Shown here: positions 25,029-33,898 of the stretch, in pieces | Position numbering within the stretch: the stretch's first letter is position 1 | Layout of the letters: each line of letters starts with the position of its first letter | NCBI GenBank assembly: GCA_001829415.1 | Contig: MIBE01000026.1 | Span: 44,564-97,671, forward strand | Direction of reading: 5' to 3' | From: Spirochaetes bacterium GWF1_51_8 | GTDB lineage: Bacteria; Spirochaetota; Brevinematia; Brevinematales; GWF1-51-8 | DNA: 53,108 bases | The notes under the pieces: generated by a model | Seen by the model: only the letters and a program-made list of their open reading frames with translations | What the model was told of the DNA's origin: nothing | The model's database searches: none | Program-made: the position numbers and the translations under genes

Positions 25029-26209
25029 AGAGAATAAAGCAGGGATTTTTCCGAAACATTCTTTTCTTTATAAAAACGAAATGGAGCGAACCGAGCGGAC
25101 GGATATTCCTTTTGATCGGCACCATTCCGTTTATCCTTTGGTATCTCATGTATTTCGTCGAATTTCTCAACCGGACACCCGATACCCAAATTACAAACCT
25201 TTTCGATTCGGCATGGTGGCTATTAGTCACTATCACCACAGTCGGTTACGGCGATTATGTCCCGAAATCGGTGCCGGGTAAACTTGTAGGTATGGCGACC
25301 GTGTTTGTCGGAGTGTCGGTATTCTCGGTTGTATCCGGTAGCGTCGCCTCGATTTTGGTCGATCTCAGATTAAAAGAAAGGAGGGGATTAAACAAAGTGA
25401 ACCTAAAAGATCACATCCTGATCCTGGGATGGAACCCCAATTTGGAAAAAACAATCATGTCCATTCCCCTGTTTTTGGGGAATAGAAACTTCAACCTCGT
25501 CCTTGTCAATGACGGTAACGAGGACGAATATGATGAAATCCGCACGAAGTTCATGGGCTATAACATCCGCTTCGTCCACGGCGATTTCACCAAAGAGAGC
25601 GTGCTCAAACGGGCGAATATCGACTTCGCGAGCACGGTTATCATACTTGCCGACGTATACGGGAAGAAAGTGTTCGACGAAGCGGACGAGCGTTCCCTTC
25701 TCGCCGTGCTGACCATCAAGGCGATCAACCCCGAGATCAAAATCTTCTGCGAAGTCGTCAAGCAGGAGAAGGTGAAGCATATCGTGCGCGCGGGCGCGGA
25801 TAATATCATCCAGAACAGTGAATTCAACCCGATACTGATCTCGAGCTCGCTTGTATCGCCCGCGATCCCGTCCTTTTTCCGCGAACTGATCGTGAACTAT
25901 GACGAGCCGAAGGTGAAGCTGGAAAGTATTCCGCGTCATCTTGTGGGTAAGAAGTTCATCGATCTCTTCCATTTCTTCCGGGAGAAGGCTAAAGGGATGG
26001 TGGTGGCGTTGATGACTACCGAGCGCGAACTGACGATCGACGACCTGCTTACCAGCGACAACGCCATCGACGCGTTCATCCGCGCAAAGTTCAAAGAGGC
26101 TGAACAGGGGTATTTCGAGAGCGAGGAAGAGAAGTATAAGATCAAGATTAATCCCGACGACACATATGTGATCACCGAAGAAGATTCCCTCGCGTTTGTG
26201 ATATATTAG
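25025..26209 (+). CDS. Two-helix K+ channel with TrkA-N/RCK domain
   Basis: The 394-residue protein has TM1 at about 27-48, a pore helix and selectivity filter TTVGYGD at 71-77, and TM2 at about 87-112. A cytoplasmic RCK (TrkA-N) domain starts near 128 (KDHILILGWNPN) with VHGDFTKESVLKRANI and HIVRAGADNII. A C-terminal regulatory part follows (about 295-394). This is the MthK-like layout, in which ligand binding by RCK opens the pore. The GTG at 25025 overlaps the stop of the PilZ gene by 4 bases, and a cNMP-binding protein gene follows 9 bases later. Confidence 0.92.
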   Translation: MKRIKQGFFRNILFFIKTKWSEPSGRIFLLIGTIPFILWYLMYFVEFLNRTPDTQITNLFDSAWWLLVTITTVGYGDYVPKSVPGKLVGMATVFVGVSVFSVVSGSVASILVDLRLKERRGLNKVNLKDHILILGWNPNLEKTIMSIPLFLGNRNFNLVLVNDGNEDEYDEIRTKFMGYNIRFVHGDFTKESVLKRANIDFASTVIILADVYGKKVFDEADERSLLAVLTIKAINPEIKIFCEVVKQEKVKHIVRAGADNIIQNSEFNPILISSSLVSPAIPSFFRELIVNYDEPKVKLESIPRHLVGKKFIDLFHFFREKAKGMVVALMTTERELTIDDLLTSDNAIDAFIRAKFKEAEQGYFESEEEKYKIKINPDDTYVITEEDSLAFVIY

Positions 26210-26218
26210 GAGGCCGCT

Positions 26219-26737
26219 GTGTCCAACGACGACATCAACTTTCTGACGGAAATACAGTTTTTCAAACAGCTCACGCCTCAGGAACTCGATATGTTTTCGA
26301 CGATCCTCAAGAAAGTGAAGTTCCGCGAGAACGAGACTATCGTGAACGAGGGCGAAGAGGGTTTTACGATGTATATCTTCCGCGAGGGAGTGGTGCAGGT
26401 GGTAAGCCATATCACCCTCAAGGTCGGATCGCATAAATGGAGCGAGGCGGAGAAATCCATTGCGTCGTTCGATTCCAAGCAAATGAGCGTTTTCGGAGAA
26501 ATGTCGCTGATTACCGGAGCGCCGCGTTCGGCGACGATCAAGGCGATCACCCCGTGCGTGCTCTATGAAATCAACAAGGACGATTTCGACAAACTCGCGA
26601 TGCGCGAACCGTCAATAGGTTATAAGATCATGAAAGAAATCTCCGCCGTGCTTTCGAACCGTATCAAGGGAATGAACGGGACGATCCTGAAACTGACGAC
26701 CGCGCTCAGTATCGCGCTTTCCAAGAAGAAAAAATAA
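26219..26737 (+). CDS. Cyclic-nucleotide-binding domain protein
   Basis: The 172-residue protein is a free-standing CNBD without a DNA-binding domain. It begins with helices (FFKQLTPQELDMF), then the jelly roll with ENETIVNEGEEGFTMYIFREG and the phosphate-binding cassette FGEMSLITGAPRSATIKA, which keeps the Glu and Arg that hold cAMP or cGMP. The end is a helix with KKKK. It lacks an HTH, so it is not a CRP-type regulator. The start is GTG at 26219 with GGAGG at a 5-base spacing. Placed 9 bases after the K+ channel gene, it is a likely regulatory partner of the channel. Confidence 0.88.
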   Translation: MSNDDINFLTEIQFFKQLTPQELDMFSTILKKVKFRENETIVNEGEEGFTMYIFREGVVQVVSHITLKVGSHKWSEAEKSIASFDSKQMSVFGEMSLITGAPRSATIKAITPCVLYEINKDDFDKLAMREPSIGYKIMKEISAVLSNRIKGMNGTILKLTTALSIALSKKKK

Positions 26738-26742
26738 TTATC

Positions 26743-29202
26743 CTATCCGCATTTCGAGTAGCCGCAGGAAAGGCAGGACATACAATCCTCTGTCCTCACG
26801 AGCGCCATCTCCCCGCATGACGGACATGCCGTCGCTCCCGGAATTTCTACCGGATTTTTATAGTCGATCTCGTTAGAAACAGCCTCAGTCGCGCCCTTAT
26901 CGAAAAGGGTTGTTTCGCCATGGGCTTCGCTCTTAGCCTGCTCGGAATAGAGACGCAGGACCCGGCCGACGGCGTCGGGGATGCTCTTGATCAGCTTACC
27001 GTTGTCCCATGTCGGTTTATCGCCGACAATCCCGATAATCGAATCGGCGATTCTATCGCTCGGAACGCCGTTCTGCAAGCCTATCGAGATCACCCGTCCG
27101 AGAGCCTCCGCGAACGACGATGTCTCCGAGCCGTGCTTCGAGATATTGATGAAAATTTCGATAGGCGTGAAGTTCTCGTCGAGGCCGATAGACGTATAAA
27201 GCGTTCCGCTACCGGTCTTGGTTTTAACGATCTCGCCCTTCAGCAGGTTGGGTCGTTTATACGGCGCGCGGCAGACAAGATCGGGTTTCGGCGCGTCTTC
27301 TTTTTTCTTTTTCGTCGTCGTCATCGGCTGGAACGATTTGCACCCGTCGCGGTAGATGGTGATGCCCTTCAGGTTCATCTCCCATGCCTGGCGGTAGATT
27401 TCCTCGATCTCCTCGACAGTCACTTCGGTGGGGAGATTGATAGTAGACGAAATACTGTTCGAGACATAACGCTGGATAGCGGACTGCATTTTGATCCGGT
27501 CGAGATAATTGATATCGTGCGCGACGGTAAAGACCCGTTTAATCTTGTCGGGGATGCCGGGGACGTCGGCGCATGAGCCGCCGTTCTGCGCGACCTTCTC
27601 GATCAGCTCCTTGTCCTGCCCGAGCGCCTGTTCGAACGCCGGATCGACATAGGTAAGGACTCCGCCGTCTACAAGGTTTTTATGGTATGCGAGCGCGAAC
27701 TGAGGCTCGAGGGAATAGGTATAGGAATCGAGGATGAGGCTGATACTGCCGGTAGGCGCGAGAGTCGTCCAGTTGCTGTTCCGGATACCGTTGCGGCGGA
27801 TCAGGTCTTCTATTTCAGCCTTTTCGTCGTCATCGTCGAAGAAAGATACAGCGACCTTGATGAGGGCCTCTCTATTGGTCTCGTATATTTCGAATGAGCC
27901 CTTCTCATGGCCGAGCTCGATAGAAGTCCGTATAGAGGTCTGGGTCATGATTCTCGCGAGGTTTGCCGCGAACTCGCAGCCTTCTTCGGAGTTGTACGGG
28001 ATGCCGAGCATGAAGAGGACTTCGCCAAGACCGGTATACCCCAGCCCTATCGGGCGGATCATCCGCGTATTCCGGGTGAAATCTTCGGTGGGGAACGCCG
28101 CCATGTCGATCACATTATCGAGCGCGCGTGTGGCGATAGCGATAGTCTCCGCATATGAGTCGTAGTCGAACGAGCCGTCCTTCATGAACGGAACAAGATT
28201 GATCGACCCGAGATTACAGCTTGTGTAATGGTGCAGGCTCTGTTCGCCGCACGGGTTGGTGGAATCGATCCTGCCGAACGAGGGAACCGTGTCGTACTGG
28301 TTTGCGCGGTCGATAAACCACACACCGGGATCGGCGGTTCTCCATGCGGAAAGGGCGATCTTGTGAAAAAGCTCGCGGGCGACGACAGTCCGTGTTACAC
28401 CCTTATCTTTATGCCGGTCGAGTTCGAAATCGGTATCGTCGGCGACGCACTTCATGAAGCGGTCGGACACCGCGACGCTGATATTCATATTGGAGAGCGG
28501 TTCGAACAATGTCTTCCGGATATTGCCGGTCAGGTTGCTGACATAATCGTTGTTGTTCAGGTAGGTGGATAACGATGCTGAAACCTCGCCCATCGTCAGG
28601 TCGACGAAATGGTCGGGGATGTCCGCGCCCGGGTTCTCGCCGCGGATCTGCGCGATGAAGTCCTTGGATGTGATAAACGCCTCGACATCGGGATGATTGA
28701 TATCCATCATCGCCATGAACGCCGCGCGCCGGACACCGCCGCTTTTCACGGTCTCGCCGACTTCGTTGAAGAGGTGCATGAAGCTGACCGGCCCGCTCGA
28801 TGTGCCTCCCTGCCCGACCGAGGCGCCCTTGGGGCGAAGCATCCCGAAGTTCAGACCCATCCCGGCGCCCGCCTTGAACGTGATCGCGGTATCGGTGGCG
28901 GCCTTCATGATCGAGGACATATCGTCTTCCAGCTTCCCGACAAAACAGCTCGACGCGAGCGGGAAATCCCCGCCGGCATTGAACAAGGTGGGCGAAGAGA
29001 ACATGAACTTTTTATCGAGCATGTGATGATAGATTTGCTTTCGGAATTCTTTTTTCTTTGCGGGATCGGTTTCGGCCTCGGCGACAAAATCCGCAACCCT
29101 CGCGAAAAGCTCCTCGGGTGTTTTTTCGACAAGGTTTCCCGCTTTATCCTTACGGAAATAGAGTTTTTTCATGATATAAAGAGCGTTTTCAGTGAAAGAC
29201 AT
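26743..29202 (-). CDS. nrdJ: Class II (B12-dependent) ribonucleotide reductase
   Basis: The 819-residue enzyme makes deoxyribonucleotides with adenosylcobalamin, without oxygen dependence. Active-site residues appear as C86 (ASSCFVG), the loop N316-P-C318-G-E320 and C329 (TSCNLGSINL). The substrate region includes GGVRRAAFMAMMD, and the C-terminus carries a zinc-like cluster (CPSCGEMALV..., CMSCLSCGYSKCG) that also supplies redox Cys. No nrdR or thioredoxin gene is adjacent. The ATG at 29202 is chosen over the one at 29214 because GGAGGAG lies just before it. It converges on the CNBD gene with a 5-base gap. The 5' region holds the structured element described separately. Confidence 0.94.
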   Translation of the reverse strand: MSFTENALYIMKKLYFRKDKAGNLVEKTPEELFARVADFVAEAETDPAKKKEFRKQIYHHMLDKKFMFSSPTLFNAGGDFPLASSCFVGKLEDDMSSIMKAATDTAITFKAGAGMGLNFGMLRPKGASVGQGGTSSGPVSFMHLFNEVGETVKSGGVRRAAFMAMMDINHPDVEAFITSKDFIAQIRGENPGADIPDHFVDLTMGEVSASLSTYLNNNDYVSNLTGNIRKTLFEPLSNMNISVAVSDRFMKCVADDTDFELDRHKDKGVTRTVVARELFHKIALSAWRTADPGVWFIDRANQYDTVPSFGRIDSTNPCGEQSLHHYTSCNLGSINLVPFMKDGSFDYDSYAETIAIATRALDNVIDMAAFPTEDFTRNTRMIRPIGLGYTGLGEVLFMLGIPYNSEEGCEFAANLARIMTQTSIRTSIELGHEKGSFEIYETNREALIKVAVSFFDDDDEKAEIEDLIRRNGIRNSNWTTLAPTGSISLILDSYTYSLEPQFALAYHKNLVDGGVLTYVDPAFEQALGQDKELIEKVAQNGGSCADVPGIPDKIKRVFTVAHDINYLDRIKMQSAIQRYVSNSISSTINLPTEVTVEEIEEIYRQAWEMNLKGITIYRDGCKSFQPMTTTKKKKEDAPKPDLVCRAPYKRPNLLKGEIVKTKTGSGTLYTSIGLDENFTPIEIFINISKHGSETSSFAEALGRVISIGLQNGVPSDRIADSIIGIVGDKPTWDNGKLIKSIPDAVGRVLRLYSEQAKSEAHGETTLFDKGATEAVSNEIDYKNPVEIPGATACPSCGEMALVRTEDCMSCLSCGYSKCG

Positions 29203-29375
29203 AGTCTCCTCCATGTGTCTGAGAAAGGGCAGAGATATTTTAAAGGGGAGCGGAAGGAAAAACAAGAAAAGGGACTGTCGGCGCGGGGGCGAACCGGCAA
29301 TGGATATAACTTCTAACTATAATCGGGATAAGGAAAAAAAGATTCGACTTGGGAAAGGGATAAAAAAATAAAAAT

Positions 29376-29479
29376 GAGGGAGAAGGCATCCCGGTTCGGC
29401 CGCATAAAAGACCGGATGATACGGATAGTCGGCAGTATCATCGATACGTGCGGCGTTTCCGGGATAAATCTTCTCCCTC
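29376..29479 (-). other. Long multi-stem structured element between a membrane-protein gene and nrdJ
   Basis: Four nested complementary pairs form one long, interrupted hairpin: 29376-29385 with 29470-29479 (10 bp), 29388-29394 with 29459-29465 (7 bp), 29399-29404 with 29449-29454 (6 bp) and 29415-29422 with 29435-29442 (8 bp). On the minus strand it is followed by an unusually long T/A tract (about 29355-29375). It may be the 3' end of the upstream gene's transcript, an attenuator for nrdJ, or a palindromic element. No cobalamin-riboswitch box was found. The remaining 29203-29355 holds only AT-rich leader. Confidence 0.6.
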
Positions 29480-29493
29480 TGTTTCTGCAAATT

Positions 29494-29973
29494 TTACTTT
29501 TTACCTAACGCCTGACCTTTATATAGATTTACGATGTCGACGATTTTAACTCCGCCGGCGCCTTCTTTCATAAATGCTTCGTTGAGGTAAGAGGTGTTCT
29601 TATCTCCCTCGATCACCGTAATGCTGTAGAAGACCTTTTTCGATGCGGCCTGGTTCGTGCCGGTGACATCCGATACTGTATAGGGGAATAATTCGAATAC
29701 TCCGCCCTTTACCGCGCTGACTTCGCCGGTAGTCTTCAGATTGCCGTCCGCCCAGAATACGCCCGCGTTGGTCGAATTGGACGAAAGGTCTGAATAGTAA
29801 TCGCGAAGACAGCCGATGAACGGATTGGATACATCGAGCGAGCTCAACGAGCAGGTGCGCCAGACACCCAGTCCGATCAATATGATAAGAACGAGAGCGC
29901 CGAGCAAAAATTTGATAGTATTGCTCTTCTTCTGCTGGCCCGCGTTCATGTCTCCGATTTCATTTTCTCCCAT
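29494..29973 (-). CDS. Hypothetical membrane-anchored protein, 159 aa
   Basis: Not recognised. The product has a 20-residue hydrophilic N-tail, one membrane helix at about 23-39 (FLLGALVLIILIGLGVW), and a 120-residue extracytoplasmic domain containing GVFELFPYTVSD and KKVFYSITVIEG. Without a Sec cleavage site, a signal-anchored protein is likely. GGAGG lies 6 bases before the ATG at 29973. It starts 34 bases after the oxidoreductase gene and ends 15 bases before the structured element. Confidence 0.62.
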   Translation of the reverse strand: MGENEIGDMNAGQQKKSNTIKFLLGALVLIILIGLGVWRTCSLSSLDVSNPFIGCLRDYYSDLSSNSTNAGVFWADGNLKTTGEVSAVKGGVFELFPYTVSDVTGTNQAASKKVFYSITVIEGDKNTSYLNEAFMKEGAGGVKIVDIVNLYKGQALGKK

Positions 29974-30007
29974 TGGATCCTCCTGTAACTGTAAAGTTTT
30001 TATTTTT

Positions 30008-31369
30008 TTATCTGTTTAATGCTTTCCTGTATGCCGCGAGAATAGGGTTCCAGACTACCGATGTTTTGGGCGAGTAAGCGTAATCGACGTCGAACAACTG
30101 ATCGAGCGTCAAGCCCCAAGTAATCGCAATCGCGAACTGGTCGATAAATTGCGCCGCGGCGCTCTGCGAGACAATCGACGCCCCGAGGACACGATGCGTG
30201 TTCTTCTCGTAGACGACGTTGACAAGGCCGGGAACCGTATCCTCGAAGCCCATGATCCGGTGTAACGACTTGACATTCACCTTCTCTGCGTCGAACCCGT
30301 TATCGAGCGCGGCCTGGTAATTCAGCCCGGTTACCGCGATCTGCCATTCGAATATACTGGTCGCGGCGGAACCGATCACTCCCCTGAACTGAAGCGGCGA
30401 GCCCGCGATAATCCCGCCCAAGGCTAAGCCTTGTTTGTCAGCGACATCGCCGAACGGCGCATACACAGGCTTCCCGGTGAGCAGATTGCGCGTCCAGACC
30501 ATGTCGCCCAATGCGTAAACGTCGGGGATGCCCGTTTCAAGGTTCTCGTTCACTATCAGTTTGCCGTCCGGCGCATGAAACCCCGATTTCTCGAGTAAGC
30601 TCAGGTTGGGACGGACGCCGATACTGACGAGCAGAAATTCCATCGGGACGGATGTACCGTCCGAGAGAATAGCCGCTTCGACACCGTCCGGACAGCAGAC
30701 GATCTCTTTCACCGTCGTACCGAGCCGAAGGGCGACTTTATTCGCCTCAAGGCTTTTCAATATCTTTTTCCGCTGTTCGTCAGTCCCAAGCATCGGGAGG
30801 ATGCCGTCGGCCATTTCGACTACCGTGACGGAAATCCCGAGGTGGGTCAGAGCTTCGGCCATCTCGAGGCCGATAAATCCGGAACCAATAATCAGCGCGT
30901 TTTTCACTTTTCTTTTATCGATATACTCTTTAATGTTAAAAGCGTTTTCAGCATCACGGAGGATGAATATCCCCTCGTTCAGCTTTCCGTCGTCCGAACG
31001 GAGTCCCGGGATCGGCGGGACGACCGCCTTCGCGCCGAGACTGAGTATCAACTGATCGTAAGGAAACTCGCCCTTTATCTTCTCGCCGTTCACGGAAACT
31101 ATTTTCCGTTTAAAGTCGATCAGCTCGACGGGTGTATGGGTATAGACATCGATTCCGCGATCGTTTTTGAAGTACTCCGCGTCGAAATGAACGACAGACA
31201 TCTCGCCGACAAGTCCCGCGATATAATAAGGAGTAGGGCATCCCGCCCAGGAAACGTAAGACCCGCTCTCAAACAAAGTTACTTCGATGTCGGGATTCTG
31301 ACGCTTGATTTGAGTCGCCGCAGTCATACCGCCGGCTCCCCCTCCGGCAATCAGCACTTTCTTTCCCAT
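30008..31369 (-). CDS. FAD-dependent CoA-disulfide reductase / NADH oxidase-like enzyme
   Basis: The 453-residue flavoprotein belongs to the single-cysteine group of pyridine nucleotide-disulfide oxidoreductases. It has FAD-binding GGGAGGMTAA at 9-18, the active-site Cys44 in SWAGCPTPYYIAG (this group has SxxxCG/PxPY), NAD(P)H-binding IIGSGFIGLEMAEAL near 160, and the second FAD motif DVYALGDMVW. Members reduce CoA disulfide, CoA persulfide or oxygen; which applies cannot be told. There is no rhodanese extension, which argues against a NADH-dependent persulfide reductase. The ATG at 31369 follows a GAGGG-type site. Confidence 0.85.
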   Translation of the reverse strand: MGKKVLIAGGGAGGMTAATQIKRQNPDIEVTLFESGSYVSWAGCPTPYYIAGLVGEMSVVHFDAEYFKNDRGIDVYTHTPVELIDFKRKIVSVNGEKIKGEFPYDQLILSLGAKAVVPPIPGLRSDDGKLNEGIFILRDAENAFNIKEYIDKRKVKNALIIGSGFIGLEMAEALTHLGISVTVVEMADGILPMLGTDEQRKKILKSLEANKVALRLGTTVKEIVCCPDGVEAAILSDGTSVPMEFLLVSIGVRPNLSLLEKSGFHAPDGKLIVNENLETGIPDVYALGDMVWTRNLLTGKPVYAPFGDVADKQGLALGGIIAGSPLQFRGVIGSAATSIFEWQIAVTGLNYQAALDNGFDAEKVNVKSLHRIMGFEDTVPGLVNVVYEKNTHRVLGASIVSQSAAAQFIDQFAIAITWGLTLDQLFDVDYAYSPKTSVVWNPILAAYRKALNR

Positions 31370-31461
31370 TAACCCTCGATAAAAATATTGATAATATTAT
31401 ACACCCAAAATTGAAAAAATAAAACTATTAGTCAAGATAATCTGTTTAGGTAAAGAGGTGT

Positions 31462-32349
31462 TTAATAAGAATATTTTTTCCGGTGCATAAATTTGTCGTA
31501 ATCTCCGACAATGATGATTCCGCGCTTATAGAGGATGACGTTGGAGTAGGTATGCTGGATGGGAAGCTTAGCTTTATCCATATAGACATACACGCCTGAA
31601 AAGAGGTATTGTCTGACGATGATGGTACGTTCGAGTTCGTCGTCGTTTTTCTGTTCGATCGAGAGTTTGCCGCGTTCTTCGCGGAGTTTTTCCATCTGGA
31701 CTTTCAGCTCGTTATACTTTTTCACCTTGAGCGCGAGGTCCTGTTTCTTCTCCATCGGCAATGTGATGACCTTGTTCCCGAGGAGCCGGATGACCTCGAT
31801 GAACTTTTCGAGATGTGACATCTGGTCGGTGATTTCCTTAATCTGATAATCGAGACGGGTCAACTGAGCGAAAAGCTCGCGCTGTTTAAAGTCGGATATC
31901 TTCACGACCGTCGATACACCCGTGTTGTTGCCGACAAGATTCGCGACGATATCGATCCCGGCTTCCGTTTCGCCCCCTTCGATCTTGCCTTCGCCGTCGA
32001 AGACGAAAAGCGAACGTTTCGCGATCAGGTGGGCGTCGATAGCGGATTCCATGATATGGATATCGGTCTCGGATTTGACCGTAGAGTTATAGACATACTT
32101 AGTCCTGACCTCGCCGCCGTTGGCATAAACAATGGAATTGACCCCGGCGATCCCGGCTTCGATAGTGATATTGCCTTTGATTGATTTTACTTTTGAGTTT
32201 TGGACTTCACCGATCACATGGATATCGCCGGTAGCGACAATGAAACTCCCGGATTCGATATCGCCTTTTATGGTCAATGGGCCGTCGTGCTCGATATGAT
32301 TCATTTCGGCGGTGACATTTCCCTCGATTTCTCTCAGGTTTTGGATCAT
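31462..32349 (-). CDS. FapA-like (DUF342) polymer-type protein, short
   Basis: The 295-residue protein consists of a beta-helix-like FapA core (residues 1-130, repeated patterns such as GSFIVATGDIHVIGEV and GNITIEAGIAG) followed by a coiled coil (about 155-240) and a C-terminal beta part (TYSNVILYKRGIIIVGDYD). It resembles the C-terminal two thirds of FapA (flagellar assembly protein A, DUF342) but lacks the N-terminal Jag-N domain found in the larger homologue at 41806-43785. DUF342 proteins are linked to motility and envelope work, with unclear mechanism. It starts 9 bases after the GAF gene stops. Confidence 0.72.
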   Translation of the reverse strand: MIQNLREIEGNVTAEMNHIEHDGPLTIKGDIESGSFIVATGDIHVIGEVQNSKVKSIKGNITIEAGIAGVNSIVYANGGEVRTKYVYNSTVKSETDIHIMESAIDAHLIAKRSLFVFDGEGKIEGGETEAGIDIVANLVGNNTGVSTVVKISDFKQRELFAQLTRLDYQIKEITDQMSHLEKFIEVIRLLGNKVITLPMEKKQDLALKVKKYNELKVQMEKLREERGKLSIEQKNDDELERTIIVRQYLFSGVYVYMDKAKLPIQHTYSNVILYKRGIIIVGDYDKFMHRKKYSY

Positions 32350-32358
32350 AAGCGCCTC

Positions 32359-33897
32359 TTATTCTATTCTGGATAAGATTGCGAACTTATCTTCAGTTTC
32401 GTCGGGATATTTCACTGAAAGGAAATCGAGCCCTATATCGACTTCCTGATCGTCCTTGAAATGGTTTTGGCTGACGGTCAGAATAGTCTCTTTTATATCG
32501 TCGAAGTCGGTTGGGGCGACGGCGGGCATGATGAATAGGATGCGGTTCGATCCGTAACGCACCGGTTTGACTGTCTCGGGTAATTCCTTCCTGATCTTGA
32601 CGGATAGCCCGTCGAACTTCAGAAACGCCTTCCCTCCGCCGTAGAACTCGATGTACTTGTTGAAGTTTCCGAGTTTCAGCATCCCGAACGTGATATCCAT
32701 GCCGAAGTTCTCGACCTTTTCGATCTCTTTATTGATCAGGTCGACCAATGGCGTGAACGGGTCCTGGATACGGGTCTTCTCTTCCTTGATCATCCGGGTC
32801 ATGAAAACCGGCGGCGCGATCTGGGAAGCGATAATCGCGAAGAGGTTGATGATGTCGGTATTATCGGGATGGATGGAGTAGTTTTCAAACTCGAGGATGA
32901 CAACCGCGCCGACCTTGGCCGCGACGCTTCTTAACGGGACGAAGAGACACCTTGCGAGGTCGCCCGCGAACGGGGTAATATCCGGATTGATCTCCAATAT
33001 ACCCGTGATGTTATCTTCCATCATCTTATTCTCGGTGTTCGTCAGGTTGATCTCGGTACCTTTTACCGAGGAGTCAAGCCCGACGGTTTCATTAACGATA
33101 TAAATCTCTTCCTCACGCGAGAGCAGGATTGCTTTCTTCACACCGAATCCGGTCGTGATCGTCTCGAGGATCAGCCCGAGGACGAGGTCGTAATCGTCCG
33201 AGGAGTTGATGACATTGCTGACTTTATAGAGGGTGGAGAGTTCCTGGTAACGTTTATCGAGCTCGCTGTACAGGCGTGCGTTATCGAGGGCGATACCTGT
33301 CAACGATGCCATCGTGTAGGTGAAGCTCTTTTCCTCGTCGGTGAATTTCTCGTTGTTCATCTTCATGCCGAGGACGATAATCCCGAGAAGGCGGCTCTTG
33401 CCCCGGACAGGAATAAGCAGAGTGGCGTTTGAGTTGAACAGGTGTGTATATTCGTCGGGGTATTCGAGGATATCTTCGATAGGGACTGCGGTATCCTTAC
33501 TCCCGATAAATTCGACGAAGCGTTGGGAGAAATCGAAGCCGGGGAGTTCGGGAAAGCCCTTTTGCGCGTGAAGCTCGGAGCGGCCTTGATTGAGGAAATA
33601 GATAGCCACGTCGAAAACCTGAAATTGGCCCATCAGGGTGAAAATGACGATCTGCATGAGGTCGTCGACCAAGAGGGTGGAGTTTAGTTCTTTGCCGATC
33701 TCGAACAAGGTGTTCATATCGAGCAGTTTGCGGTCGAGTTTGGATGTGATTTCGCTGATCTGGCGCTTTATTTCCTGCTTGAGTTCGGAAAGCTCGGCTT
33801 GTTCGAGCGATTTACCGGAGTAGAGCAGGTCTAAATTGTCGATGAGGTCTTCATGTTTCTTGATTCGGTAGCGTGAGGCTCTTTCTCTCAGACCCAT
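32359..33897 (-). CDS. GAF-GAF protein with degenerate GGDEF domain
   Basis: The 512-residue protein has an N-terminal coiled region (1-55), a first GAF domain (about 62-210, LFEIGKELNSTLLVDDLMQ), a second GAF (about 220-385, LYKVSNVINSSDDYDLVL), and a C-terminal region that fits the GGDEF fold. The catalytic site is changed: RYGSNRILFIMP at 447-458 replaces the usual RYGGDEF. It therefore should not make c-di-GMP but may bind nucleotides or partners. The ATG at 33897 is chosen although a GTG 9 bases earlier is possible. The start overlaps the stop region of the acidic-protein gene, suggesting coupling. Confidence 0.75.
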   Translation of the reverse strand: MGLRERASRYRIKKHEDLIDNLDLLYSGKSLEQAELSELKQEIKRQISEITSKLDRKLLDMNTLFEIGKELNSTLLVDDLMQIVIFTLMGQFQVFDVAIYFLNQGRSELHAQKGFPELPGFDFSQRFVEFIGSKDTAVPIEDILEYPDEYTHLFNSNATLLIPVRGKSRLLGIIVLGMKMNNEKFTDEEKSFTYTMASLTGIALDNARLYSELDKRYQELSTLYKVSNVINSSDDYDLVLGLILETITTGFGVKKAILLSREEEIYIVNETVGLDSSVKGTEINLTNTENKMMEDNITGILEINPDITPFAGDLARCLFVPLRSVAAKVGAVVILEFENYSIHPDNTDIINLFAIIASQIAPPVFMTRMIKEEKTRIQDPFTPLVDLINKEIEKVENFGMDITFGMLKLGNFNKYIEFYGGGKAFLKFDGLSVKIRKELPETVKPVRYGSNRILFIMPAVAPTDFDDIKETILTVSQNHFKDDQEVDIGLDFLSVKYPDETEDKFAILSRIE

Positions 33898-33898
33898 G

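Noticed and set aside
25403-26482. 359-codon open frame on the minus strand
   Set aside because: It is antisense to the K+ channel and CNBD genes, which carry clear family motifs; no ribosome site or known domain.
29214-29493. Cobalamin riboswitch before the B12-dependent nrdJ
   Set aside because: I looked for the conserved B12-box on the minus strand and did not find it; the structured element has a different pattern.
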